Made by a program: the position numbers and the translations under genes. The notes under the pieces were generated by a model, which did no database searches, was not told where the DNA came from, and saw only the letters and a program-made list of their open reading frames with translations. A stretch of 64,000 nucleotides of DNA from Mahella australiensis 50-1 BON (GTDB lineage: Bacteria; Bacillota; Clostridia; Mahellales; Mahellaceae): assembly GCF_000213255.1 (NCBI RefSeq), contig NC_015520.1:2659349-2723348 (forward strand), given 5' to 3'. Of this stretch, positions 7,819 through 15,076 are shown one piece after another (position 1 is the first letter of the stretch; each line of letters opens with the position of its first letter).

Positions 7819-10080
7819 CTATTCTATTAATTGGACTGCCGGCTCCTCGCATTCCTCGATAAAACCATTAATAGTTTCCCATAGCTTTTTATCAAACCGG
7901 GATTCGGGTGTTATAACCTTAAATTCGCTGTCCCAACCGCTGCCGATTAGCGTTATGCCGGGACCGCTGCAACGCGATAGGGCGGTATACAACATATTGC
8001 GGCTGCATTTGCCGGCTTCCGGTTCTATAAATATCACATGCCTGCTTTTGCCCCCTTGGGCTTTGTGTACTGTCATGGCATATGCCGGCTCTATATACCA
8101 TAAAAGCTCTACCTGATTGTATTCGGCTGTTATTTCCCCGACCGGTGTTTTATACCTGACTGTTATAACTTCGTCACCCAATGCTGTTATCATACCACGA
8201 GTACCGTTAAATATTGTCGGCCGGTTACCACGTTCTTTCTTGATTGTCTCAAACTGTTTTTTTAATGCTGATGGTATGCCGGAAACCGTGATGTCTTCAT
8301 AATCGTTTCTTATCGCGATCACGGGGTCTCCAACGCTTATCCTGTCGTTAGATGGGTTTATAGCCTGCTTGAGTTTTTGGTTCAAACAAATAGTGCCTTT
8401 CCTTATGTTCCCCCTGTTGCGCGCTAAAACAAGTATGTCATCGTACGGCACTCCTGTCCGTACAAGCTCTGTCACTGCTTCTACAGCTTCATCTGCTGCA
8501 TCCTGCCATGACTGTACTTCTATAATCTTTATACCATCATTCGGCTCAAGATACCCGGTATCGCGCAGTATATTGGCTGCATAATTTATATTATCCTTCA
8601 TACGGTAGCTGCTTTCCAGGTCAATATGTGCTATGTCGCAATCTTTTGCTGCCCTGATTAACGCATCAAATACCCCGCCCGGCCCGATAGGCGGAAGCTG
8701 GGCTGGATCTCCGGCCAGCACCAGTTTTGATGTTGGCTTTATAACTGATAAAAGCGCTGAAAATGTATTAACTGTCATCATACTCATTTCGTCTATTATT
8801 ATCACTTCGGCAGGTTCTTCTGCTTTCCCGGATAACTGCTGATCGAAAACACTGCCGTCTATTATGCCGGCATATCGGTGGACAGTATAATAATCACTGC
8901 CGGTTTCCGCCGCAACACGCTGGGCAGCTATACCGGTCGGCGCAAGTACGGCATATTGTATACCCGTCATTTTTAAAGCATATAATAACCCTTTTACTGC
9001 GGTGCTTTTGCCACTGCCAGCTTTACCGGTAAGAAGAGTTATTTTATGTTCTGCCACTGCTTTTATAAAGTTTGTTTGTTTTCCATCCATCGGTGTGTTA
9101 GCAGCTTTTCCCCATTCATTCGCAAATGATATTAGCTTATCTGCATCTATAGATATAGCTTCCTTTGTTTTTAATATCAATGCTATCTTTTCTGTGGCGG
9201 TTTTCTCCATAAAATATACCGGTGATATATATACGGCTGTTTTGTTGTCTGCTGCGCCGACTGAATCTCCTTTTTCCTGAGTTAAAAATTTTGATTCGTA
9301 TAATGCCTGGGATATCGTGTTTAGATCTGTTTTCAGGTATGCCGCCGCCCTGGAAACCAGCAGTTTCCTGTCTATATATGTACTGCCATTTTTCATTTCC
9401 GCCATGCAAATACCGGCAAGACAGCCTTCTATCCTTTTTGAACCGGGTATTATATTAAAGGTTTTGGCAATACAGTCACAAATATGCAGCATATCGGTTA
9501 CCCCAATATCCGGTATTCTATGCAGTATCCATGGGTTTTGCAGTATCAGTTCTTCTACAGTTTTCCTCTGCCTTGCAGCTGTGCGTTTAAGCTGGTCTAT
9601 TATATTTATCGCATCAGTTATATCCAGCCCTACGCCACTTTTTATAAACATATTGTAGACATTCAGTACCTCGGAATCCCGGATTATGGTACTTAATGCG
9701 GAAAAAAGCTGGTAGGCCATATCTTCACCGATTGCAGATGCTATTTTATCTTTCGCATCTTCGTCGGTATATAGTTCATATACCGTATTTACGCCAGCAG
9801 CCTCTATTGCTCTTTCAATTATATCCTGCGATATACCTAAGGCCGCTACATCAGTTGCAGCAATTTCCTTTACTATACCATTGGCTTTATTGACTATAAA
9901 GGTGTTGTCCTTGCTAAAGTACCCCATCAGTCTCACTGCCGTATTATACCTGATCGGCGGCATTATGCCTGCCAATGCTGTAAAATTGATTTCTTGTCCG
10001 GCATTATTCCCTCTGGTTATATATACTTTGCCGGTACGCCTGTCTTTAGACATTTTTGTTATCTTGCCATAAATATACAT
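7819..10080 (-). CDS. recD: RecD-like superfamily 1B helicase of the type IV-D CRISPR locus
   Basis: 753 residues. The first 340 are a helical N-terminal region with HhH-like character, as in RecD2. The helicase core shows Walker A GKAGSGKST (352-360), motif Ia LAPTGIAAQ (about 379), Walker B IIIDEMS (427-433), motif III GDPAQLPP (457-464), YRM (about 492), VHKAQGG (671-677) and motif VI YTALSR (698-703). A RecD-type helicase beside csf genes, in place of DinG (Csf4), defines subtype IV-D in the published classification. Its role is inferred to be ATP-driven DNA unwinding at the crRNA-guided target. It is transcribed leftward in the same direction as csf1-cas6. Stop is TAG at 7819-7821. A chromosomal-type RecD2 recruited by chance is the alternative. 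Confidence 0.88.
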   Translation of the reverse strand: MYIYGKITKMSKDRRTGKVYITRGNNAGQEINFTALAGIMPPIRYNTAVRLMGYFSKDNTFIVNKANGIVKEIAATDVAALGISQDIIERAIEAAGVNTVYELYTDEDAKDKIASAIGEDMAYQLFSALSTIIRDSEVLNVYNMFIKSGVGLDITDAINIIDQLKRTAARQRKTVEELILQNPWILHRIPDIGVTDMLHICDCIAKTFNIIPGSKRIEGCLAGICMAEMKNGSTYIDRKLLVSRAAAYLKTDLNTISQALYESKFLTQEKGDSVGAADNKTAVYISPVYFMEKTATEKIALILKTKEAISIDADKLISFANEWGKAANTPMDGKQTNFIKAVAEHKITLLTGKAGSGKSTAVKGLLYALKMTGIQYAVLAPTGIAAQRVAAETGSDYYTVHRYAGIIDGSVFDQQLSGKAEEPAEVIIIDEMSMMTVNTFSALLSVIKPTSKLVLAGDPAQLPPIGPGGVFDALIRAAKDCDIAHIDLESSYRMKDNINYAANILRDTGYLEPNDGIKIIEVQSWQDAADEAVEAVTELVRTGVPYDDILVLARNRGNIRKGTICLNQKLKQAINPSNDRISVGDPVIAIRNDYEDITVSGIPSALKKQFETIKKERGNRPTIFNGTRGMITALGDEVITVRYKTPVGEITAEYNQVELLWYIEPAYAMTVHKAQGGKSRHVIFIEPEAGKCSRNMLYTALSRCSGPGITLIGSGWDSEFKVITPESRFDKKLWETINGFIEECEEPAVQLIE

Positions 10081-10155
10081 TGTTCTTTAGAAGCCTGATC
10101 CTTTCGGCTTTTCCTCCTTTTTGCTTTTTTGTTGCCATATGCATTTCGGCTCGGA

Positions 10156-10476
10156 TTAATTTGCCATATTTAACACGATAAAATGGCCGAATATGCCTAG
10201 TGCAACTATATAGGCATCGCCAAAATCCGTTCTGTATATACTGAAAAACAGATAGTTGGACAACTTAGTTGATGTATGCAGATAGTTGTTAATGATACTT
10301 CTGGATACTAATCCAGTGATTGAATCTAGAATAGAATTTGGATCCATCTCTTGCGCCATTTCTTGTTCAGCTACATCCTGTGCCCAATTTATATAATCCT
10401 GGCGTGATGGATTTGTGAAAATAGCTATCAGCATAACTGCTATTATGCATAAGATAAAAATATTAAGTTTATTCAT
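10156..10476 (-). CDS. Small secreted or membrane protein, DUF4359-like
   Basis: 106 residues. An N-terminal hydrophobic segment (IFILCIIAVMLIAIF) is followed by TNPSRQDYINWAQ and ends with NYLFFSIYRTDFGDAYIVAL and GIFGHFIVL. The TNPS-x-x-x-Y start and the late NYLFFSIY/GIFGHFI block resemble the DUF4359 group of small exported proteins; I recall that group only generally. It lies between cas6 and recD on the same strand. It is not a known type IV component, so it may be cargo caught in the operon or an accessory membrane protein. Confidence 0.5.
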   Translation of the reverse strand: MNKLNIFILCIIAVMLIAIFTNPSRQDYINWAQDVAEQEMAQEMDPNSILDSITGLVSRSIINNYLHTSTKLSNYLFFSIYRTDFGDAYIVALGIFGHFIVLNMAN

Positions 10477-10512
10477 TAAATTATCATATCTCCTAATTAA
10501 TAGTTATTGTTT

Positions 10513-11202
10513 TTATATTGTAATGTATATATCTCCCATTCCCCAGGCTTTCTTCATACCAACCCCGCATATGGATGCGGCCTCGAGAAAATATAATATT
10601 AGCAGTTTTAGCTCGGGCGGTGTTGATAGTTTAAATTGCAAATATACTTTGCCTTTGAACCCTGTTACCATTAACTCTTCAGTCAGTCGGTATTTGCCTT
10701 TTTGTAAGTCTGTTGCTGTAAACCGGATGTATTTTAAAATATCACTTGTTGAAAATTCGGGACAGCCAGGGATAATCCTTCTATAGCTTTCTGTTATACT
10801 TTTTATAAACACCGGCCCATAAAACTCCGGCACGTATCCGGTATTGTATTTAAAAGCCGTAGGCGTCCGAAATTGTATTGTAACACCTTTTAACCCGTAA
10901 AGCGGGGGTAATTCGTTCTGCGGCAGGTATATGGGCTGACCAACCGTGTGAAATCCTTTCGTTTTAAGCCGCTCGGTCACCGTGTCTGTCGGCAGCGCCA
11001 GATATGAGGTTATGGCAAATCCGTTCATGTTAAAATCTTTTATCGCAAACGGCGGCGCTTCTTTTGCTTCGTGCGCTTTGTTAACCGTTTCTATGTCACG
11101 GAATATATCATATACTGTAGCTAAAGCATTTTTGGGGTATGGTACGTGCCCCTTTACTTGAATCTTTACAGCTTGCGGCCGTGGATACGGATAACCTGTC
11201 AT
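10513..11202 (-). CDS. cas6: Cas6-type CRISPR RNA endoribonuclease (Csf5/Cas6 of type IV)
   Basis: 229 residues. A mid-protein block IQFRTPTAFKYNTGYVPEF and the C-terminal glycine-rich loop GVGMKKAWGMGDIYI (about 214-227) are hallmarks of Cas6 RAMP proteins. Such enzymes cut the precursor transcript within each repeat and often stay bound to the crRNA 3' hairpin. The active-site His cannot be fixed by eye; H19 and H47 are candidates. The gene overlaps csf3 by 4 nt (11199-11202), so they are co-translated. In type IV the equivalent is called Csf5 or Cas6. Confidence 0.8.
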   Translation of the reverse strand: MTGYPYPRPQAVKIQVKGHVPYPKNALATVYDIFRDIETVNKAHEAKEAPPFAIKDFNMNGFAITSYLALPTDTVTERLKTKGFHTVGQPIYLPQNELPPLYGLKGVTIQFRTPTAFKYNTGYVPEFYGPVFIKSITESYRRIIPGCPEFSTSDILKYIRFTATDLQKGKYRLTEELMVTGFKGKVYLQFKLSTPPELKLLILYFLEAASICGVGMKKAWGMGDIYITI

Positions 11203-11975
11203 TGGTCTTCACCTTCTTCCGATATAGTATCAGGTTTTTTGTTATGTTTCAATATCTCTTTTAAGACTTCTGCCGGTTGTTTGACAGGCCACCAGTGCCA
11301 GCGTGGCGATACATAGCATATCGTCGCTTCTTCATAGTCCCAATATGGCGGTTTATATGTTCCTCTTTGTACCGGCCAGCGAATATCTCCTTCTATTTCG
11401 TCAACGGGAATATTCCGAGCCGGATAACCATCTTCCGCTATTAGGCTGTAGTCCTTTGACGGTTCAATTGTTATTTTCCTTACTTGGCCGTAACCCGCAT
11501 TTGCACGCACACCTATGCCGCGGCCTATGAGTTTTTCCAGCGTGTGTTTAACTGCCTGTCCGTCTCCACAAAAGTAAAAGTATACTTGTGGCGTGTCGAT
11601 TAAGTGGAGATATCCGGCAGATGATTTATATACCCCTTGGCCGTTCCTTATCTGTTTGTTAAAACTGTCGGGAAATAATACGCGACCGTAGTCCAGCCAT
11701 GTCTGTGTTCCCATCCATGGTTCTCTGTATACTTTGGCAGGTGGTTTTATCATCATGGATGACGCTTTATATATCATTTTGGTTTTTCCCCATTTCTCCA
11801 GCGGTAGTTCTATGTCTTCCGCTGTTAGTCTGCTGTAATCAAAAGACCTGGCTTCTTCCGCCATTATTCTGGTAAGCAGTCCGTCGAAATGGATCGGGAA
11901 TATCTCGTTTTTGTTGGCCGGTATCGCAATCGGTATATCAAGATATACCGTTACAATATAGTTTTTATATAACAT
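11199..11975 (-). CDS. csf3: Csf3 (Cas5-like) subunit of type IV effector
   Basis: 258 residues. It has the RAMP-type layout with a glycine-rich loop GRGIGVRANAGYGQV at about 151-165, equivalent to the loop of Cas5/Csf3 proteins that cap the crRNA 5' handle. The N-terminus VTVYLDIPIAI begins the first ferredoxin-like strand, and IHFDGLLTRIMAEE is typical of the following helix. It lies directly downstream of the CRISPR array and overlaps cas6. Position and size fit csf3 in type IV loci. The family assignment rests on context and the loop; sequence identity among Csf3 proteins is low. Confidence 0.78.
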   Translation of the reverse strand: MLYKNYIVTVYLDIPIAIPANKNEIFPIHFDGLLTRIMAEEARSFDYSRLTAEDIELPLEKWGKTKMIYKASSMMIKPPAKVYREPWMGTQTWLDYGRVLFPDSFNKQIRNGQGVYKSSAGYLHLIDTPQVYFYFCGDGQAVKHTLEKLIGRGIGVRANAGYGQVRKITIEPSKDYSLIAEDGYPARNIPVDEIEGDIRWPVQRGTYKPPYWDYEEATICYVSPRWHWWPVKQPAEVLKEILKHNKKPDTISEEGEDQ

Positions 11976-12004
11976 TTATCTTTTTTATTCCTCCTTATCG
12001 CTGC

Positions 12005-12050
12005 CGACTTCTCCCCGCTACAACCGGCGGGGCTTTCTACTAAGCTGCGG
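12005..12050. repeat. Solitary hairpin resembling an IS200/IS605 right end (copy 2), between csf3 and the array
   Basis: CCGACTTCTCCCCGCTACAA followed by CCGGCGGGGCTTTCTACTAAG forms a hairpin with arms CCCCGC/GCGGGG. It matches the 7728-7770 copy closely through the flanks (GACTTCTCCCCGC, GGCTTTCT, CTAAG). It sits at the trailer end of the main array, upstream of csf3, where it could also act as a transcription or processing signal. Confidence 0.35.
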
Positions 12051-12116
12051 GTAATTCACCTGTGACAGGATATCTATACGCAATGCGTGGAAGGATTATG
12101 TATGTCTTCAGTATGG

Positions 12117-12615
12117 TTTTTAACCCCTCATAGAAGGTATCTGTACAATCCGAGCGCTGCCTGAAATTTTCATTTATAGTGAACTTTTAACCCCTTATAG
12201 AAGGTATTTGCACTCGGCGCATCACACAGCAATTTACTTTCCCATTCATCTTTCAACCCTTCATAGAAGGTATCTGTAACAGCGGAGATATATAGGCACC
12301 TAATTCGTCAAATACTTTTAACCCCTCATAGAAAGTATTTGTATCTAGTCGTCCTAAGTAGGAAGCAAATGATGGGTAAAGCTTTTAACCCTTCATAGAA
12401 GGTATCTGCACCAACATCGGCCTATAAGTATTCATCTTCATCCATCTCCCTTTTAACCCCTCACAGAAGGTATCTGCACGTGCGAGTGCCCAAGAAGGCG
12501 TTGTTGGAGTGGCTACGACTTTTAACCCCTCACAGAAGGTATCTGCACCGGCATAAGGAGGTGTTCTCAATGCAGGTAGCAACAGCTTTTAACCCCTCAC
12601 AGAAGGTATCTGCAC
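12117..12615 (-). CRISPR. CRISPR array, 8 repeats and 7 spacers, embedded in the type IV-D operon
   Basis: Thirty-base repeats, on the plus strand beginning CTTTTAACCCCTCACAGAAG and ending GTATCTGCAC, start at 12117, 12184, 12250, 12315, 12382, 12450, 12519 and 12586. Spacers are 35 to 39 nt. The three rightmost repeats are identical; those further left carry one to several changes (CTTTCAACCCTTC at 12250, GTATTTGTAT at 12315). Decay at the left and perfect copies at the right place the leader on the csf2 side, so transcription is leftward and the RNA repeat starts GUGCAGAUACC. The array lies between csf2 and csf3. No cas1, cas2 or cas4 is in the window. Confidence 0.97.
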
Positions 12616-12654
12616 CCGTTAACAAATGCCTGTCTCATGCACAGTTGACAGCCT

Positions 12655-12684
12655 ATATTACTCTTTTTTGTCGTCGATGTCCAA
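12655..12684 (-). promoter_or_regulatory. Candidate leader promoter of the CRISPR array
   Basis: On the minus strand TTGGAC (12679-12684) and TAATAT (12655-12660) are 18 bp apart, 40 nt before the first repeat. The 107-nt gap between csf2 and the array also holds a 10-bp inverted repeat, TGTCGTCGAT (12669-12678) and ATCGACGACA (12705-12714), that overlaps the promoter and may be an operator or leader structure. Confidence 0.45.
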
Positions 12685-12722
12685 TAACGTATTTTTGCCG
12701 GTATATCGACGACATCTTCTGT

Positions 12723-13727
12723 TTATTGAGAAGTAGATGACTCCGTTAATGCATCGTCTCCCGTACCGTTGTTCTTTTTGTTCTGTTTGTTCTTTTTGGT
12801 ATCACTGGGTTCATTTTGTAAAATGTTGTCCAGCCCCAGCAGTGTTTGTTCTATCTTTTCTTTGTTGCTTTGTATGCTTTCCCAAAAAGGCAGGCCTCGT
12901 TCCCTTATTTCGTCTTTCTCAGTTTTTGTTCCGTTGACAAGAACCATTGCATCAAATTCGCCGCATCCTTTTGCAAATGCAGCGCCTAAAAAGCCATCAT
13001 CTAACAAGGTGCTGAGAAAGGCATAATAACACGATTCTGTTAATGGTGACGCTGTCGGTTCATTCAGCACTATGCGGCTTATCAGGACAGTCCCTATGGG
13101 CATAGCCTGCATACCGTATATCATTTGCCCCGATGCACTCGATTCGGTTTCATCGGTTAAACCTCTGGTGCCCTCTAATGCGTGCCGTGCATACATTATG
13201 ACATTGTTGTTTATCGCTTCGTTTAACGATAGCAGGTCAGGATATACATCCGGGTCTGTATTCAGCCCCAGTTTGTCCATAACCTTGCTGTGGATGGGCA
13301 GGGTTTCTTTTGTGACCGGCAGGCCAAAGCCTACTCCCATGCGGCCACCTAAAAAATGCCCTTTGTAACTGCCTCCAAATAAGTCTATGAACGGCAGGGT
13401 CTGCCTTAGCTCGGCATATACGTTCTGACCTACCGGTTTGGCTTTGGTATTGCCTGTAGTGCCCCCCGCCAGTATGAAGTATATGGCGTCTAGCGGTAGT
13501 GTGATGTCATTTAACTCTTGCAGCATTTTGTATCCTTGTACCCTGCGTTTGGAACAGCGTATGCTGTTGCCCGATACGGCCGGCAGCTGAATCAGCTCTC
13601 CGTATGACGTGATAAACGGTATCTTCCGCAGTTCAGTTATGTTGCCGCGTTTTCCCTCTCCCTGTACGTCCGGCGTACTGTGCGCCAGAGGTGATCTTAA
13701 AGTCATTACGATATCGGCTTTAATCAT
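12723..13727 (-). CDS. csf2: Csf2 (Cas7-like) backbone subunit of type IV effector
   Basis: 334 residues. The N-terminus MIKADIVMTLRSPLAHSTPD and the following GNITELRKIPFI, LPAVSGNSIR and the central GMQAMPIGTVLISRIVLNEP match the Csf2 pattern, the crRNA-coating filament protein of type IV complexes. The last 50 residues are a Lys/Asn/Ser-rich tail that looks disordered. It follows csf1 with a 4-nt overlap (stop and start share 13724-13727) and has AGGGGAG nine bases before its ATG. It is directly upstream of the array leader. Csf2 is the marker gene for type IV, and I am fairly sure of the family. Confidence 0.86.
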   Translation of the reverse strand: MIKADIVMTLRSPLAHSTPDVQGEGKRGNITELRKIPFITSYGELIQLPAVSGNSIRCSKRRVQGYKMLQELNDITLPLDAIYFILAGGTTGNTKAKPVGQNVYAELRQTLPFIDLFGGSYKGHFLGGRMGVGFGLPVTKETLPIHSKVMDKLGLNTDPDVYPDLLSLNEAINNNVIMYARHALEGTRGLTDETESSASGQMIYGMQAMPIGTVLISRIVLNEPTASPLTESCYYAFLSTLLDDGFLGAAFAKGCGEFDAMVLVNGTKTEKDEIRERGLPFWESIQSNKEKIEQTLLGLDNILQNEPSDTKKNKQNKKNNGTGDDALTESSTSQ

Positions 13728-14440
13728 GATTTGTTACTCCCCTCTAAATATGGCATTGTTTTATAAAGTTTCCCTGCTTTAAGATCAGCCAACCAAAAAG
13801 CTAAAGCCCAGTATGGATCGGCCAAGCATAAATCGCGGAATTCCCGGATATAGAGCTCGTCTTCGTGCTTTTTCAGCGTTTCTGTCAGGTCAAGCAGTTC
13901 TGTTGGCTCAAAGTCTACTGTATATATTTCTTCACCGGCAGGGCTTATTTTGATGTATTTGCCGGGTGTGTTGGATGCTATGCGTATCTTACGATCCCTA
14001 CCCATTATCAGGCCCGCTCGCACGTGTTTGGCTGAATATGACACAGGCAACACAAACGGGTAGTTCGTCCGGACATATGTGAATGCTATTGTCAGGACAA
14101 AAGGCGGTTCGGGCAGGTGTGCTAAGGCGTTCATTATATCCTGTTTCTCCACGAACGGCTTAAATCCCGCCGATATGGACGCAATAAATCCTTTGTTCAA
14201 CTTAAGATTGCCTCTTGCGCTTATGGCGCTGCGTAGATATAAACAGGCTCCGCATACTTGGTCGGAATAAAAAGCCCGCACGGTGTTTTCACTATTCCAA
14301 TTACCCCATTCGGACTCGCTGTGCTTTCTTGAGCCGCCTATCAGCGGTCCGCCACATATCCTGCATGTCCCGGGCTCGGTCGTTATGTCACCTGTTCTGG
14401 ATATATATATTACCTGAGTGGCCGATAACGGTTTCCCCAT
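13724..14440 (-). CDS. csf1: Csf1, zinc-finger large-subunit protein of type IV effector
   Basis: 238 residues. Two Cys pairs, C26-x2-C29 (TCRICGGP) and C63-x2-C66 (VCGACLYL), give the zinc-finger motif characteristic of Csf1, the signature protein of type IV systems, which takes the place of a large subunit. The C-terminal helical part (PYWALAFWLADLKAGKLY) is unremarkable. It overlaps csf2 and follows the EXLDI gene by 28 nt, so it belongs to one leftward operon. AAAGGAGG precedes the ATG. Confidence 0.85.
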   Translation of the reverse strand: MGKPLSATQVIYISRTGDITTEPGTCRICGGPLIGGSRKHSESEWGNWNSENTVRAFYSDQVCGACLYLRSAISARGNLKLNKGFIASISAGFKPFVEKQDIMNALAHLPEPPFVLTIAFTYVRTNYPFVLPVSYSAKHVRAGLIMGRDRKIRIASNTPGKYIKISPAGEEIYTVDFEPTELLDLTETLKKHEDELYIREFRDLCLADPYWALAFWLADLKAGKLYKTMPYLEGSNKS

Positions 14441-14468
14441 TTCTGAACCTCCTTTTTCTGTTTGGCCT

Positions 14469-14981
14469 TTAAATGTCGAGTATTTCTACCATTCGGCCTT
14501 CTTTTTCACGTGCGGTTTGTACTAATCCTGCCGGGATTTCGATATACTCGCCATCTTTTGTTTTTATCATGTTGTCAGTGCCGGGCAACTCGTCTAAGAT
14601 ATAATATTCCGCGTAACTGCTCTCGTTCTGCCACCGCGACCAAACCCGGCGATAAACGACGTATTTGCCTTTTTTTGTCAGGTATAATTCCCAGTCCACG
14701 CCCCTATCGTCACGGCTGTTGGTTTGACCTTTAAAAAGCGTCATTTCTCCCAGACTTACGCCTGTAAACGCCACTTTCTTTGTATTGCTGTCCCCATGGT
14801 TGGGCCATGTGCCTATTTCGAGGATTATTTCCCTCATCCCTGAATCTTCTGATTCTTTACGCCTGACATAATCGCGTACCGCATCGGTTATGATGGATGA
14901 TAAGCTGTCTCCCGCTATCTCGGCCGCACGCTCAAATATCGGCATATCCTCTTCTTTCACGTATATTGTTTTGGTCGGCAT
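14469..14981 (-). CDS. Ribbon-helix-helix protein with C-terminal EXLDI motif
   Basis: 170 residues. Residues 1-42 (KTIYVKEEDMPIFERAAE, then DSLSSIITDAVRDYV) form a ribbon-helix-helix DNA-binding domain. The rest matches the EXLDI family of element-borne proteins: a beta-rich domain ending exactly in E-I-L-D-I. It is the first gene of the csf operon, with AAGGAG before its ATG. Its upstream region carries two direct copies of a 14-bp motif that is also found in the hsdM promoter, so it probably represses itself and may control the restriction operon. DNA binding is inferred from fold and context. Confidence 0.72.
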   Translation of the reverse strand: MPTKTIYVKEEDMPIFERAAEIAGDSLSSIITDAVRDYVRRKESEDSGMREIILEIGTWPNHGDSNTKKVAFTGVSLGEMTLFKGQTNSRDDRGVDWELYLTKKGKYVVYRRVWSRWQNESSYAEYYILDELPGTDNMIKTKDGEYIEIPAGLVQTAREKEGRMVEILDI

Positions 14982-15008
14982 GTTCTTTTGCCACTCCTTT
15001 TTATATAA

Positions 15009-15061
15009 TATACATATAATATGTTATACATATAATATAACATACGTATACGATTTGTCAA
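15009..15061 (-). promoter_or_regulatory. Promoter and tandem operator of the EXLDI-csf operon
   Basis: On the minus strand TTGACA lies at 15056-15061, with TATATT/TATTAT in 15032-15039 (16 or 18 bp spacing). Two exact copies of TATACATATAATAT lie at 15009-15022 and 15025-15038, a 16-bp period. They overlap the -10 region and the likely transcription start, as expected for a ribbon-helix-helix repressor. Confidence 0.6.
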
Positions 15062-15076
15062 TAGTTTTTTTGCCAA

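Noticed and set aside
12385-12740. ORFs on both strands across the CRISPR array (65 and 86 codons)
   Set aside because: They are made of repeat and spacer sequence, with repeated residue blocks; open only because the repeat lacks stops in those frames.
13724-13727. Type I-D or III assignment of the cas genes
   Set aside because: No cas10, cas3 or csc genes; the two-pair zinc-finger Csf1 and Csf2-type protein with RecD fit type IV better.
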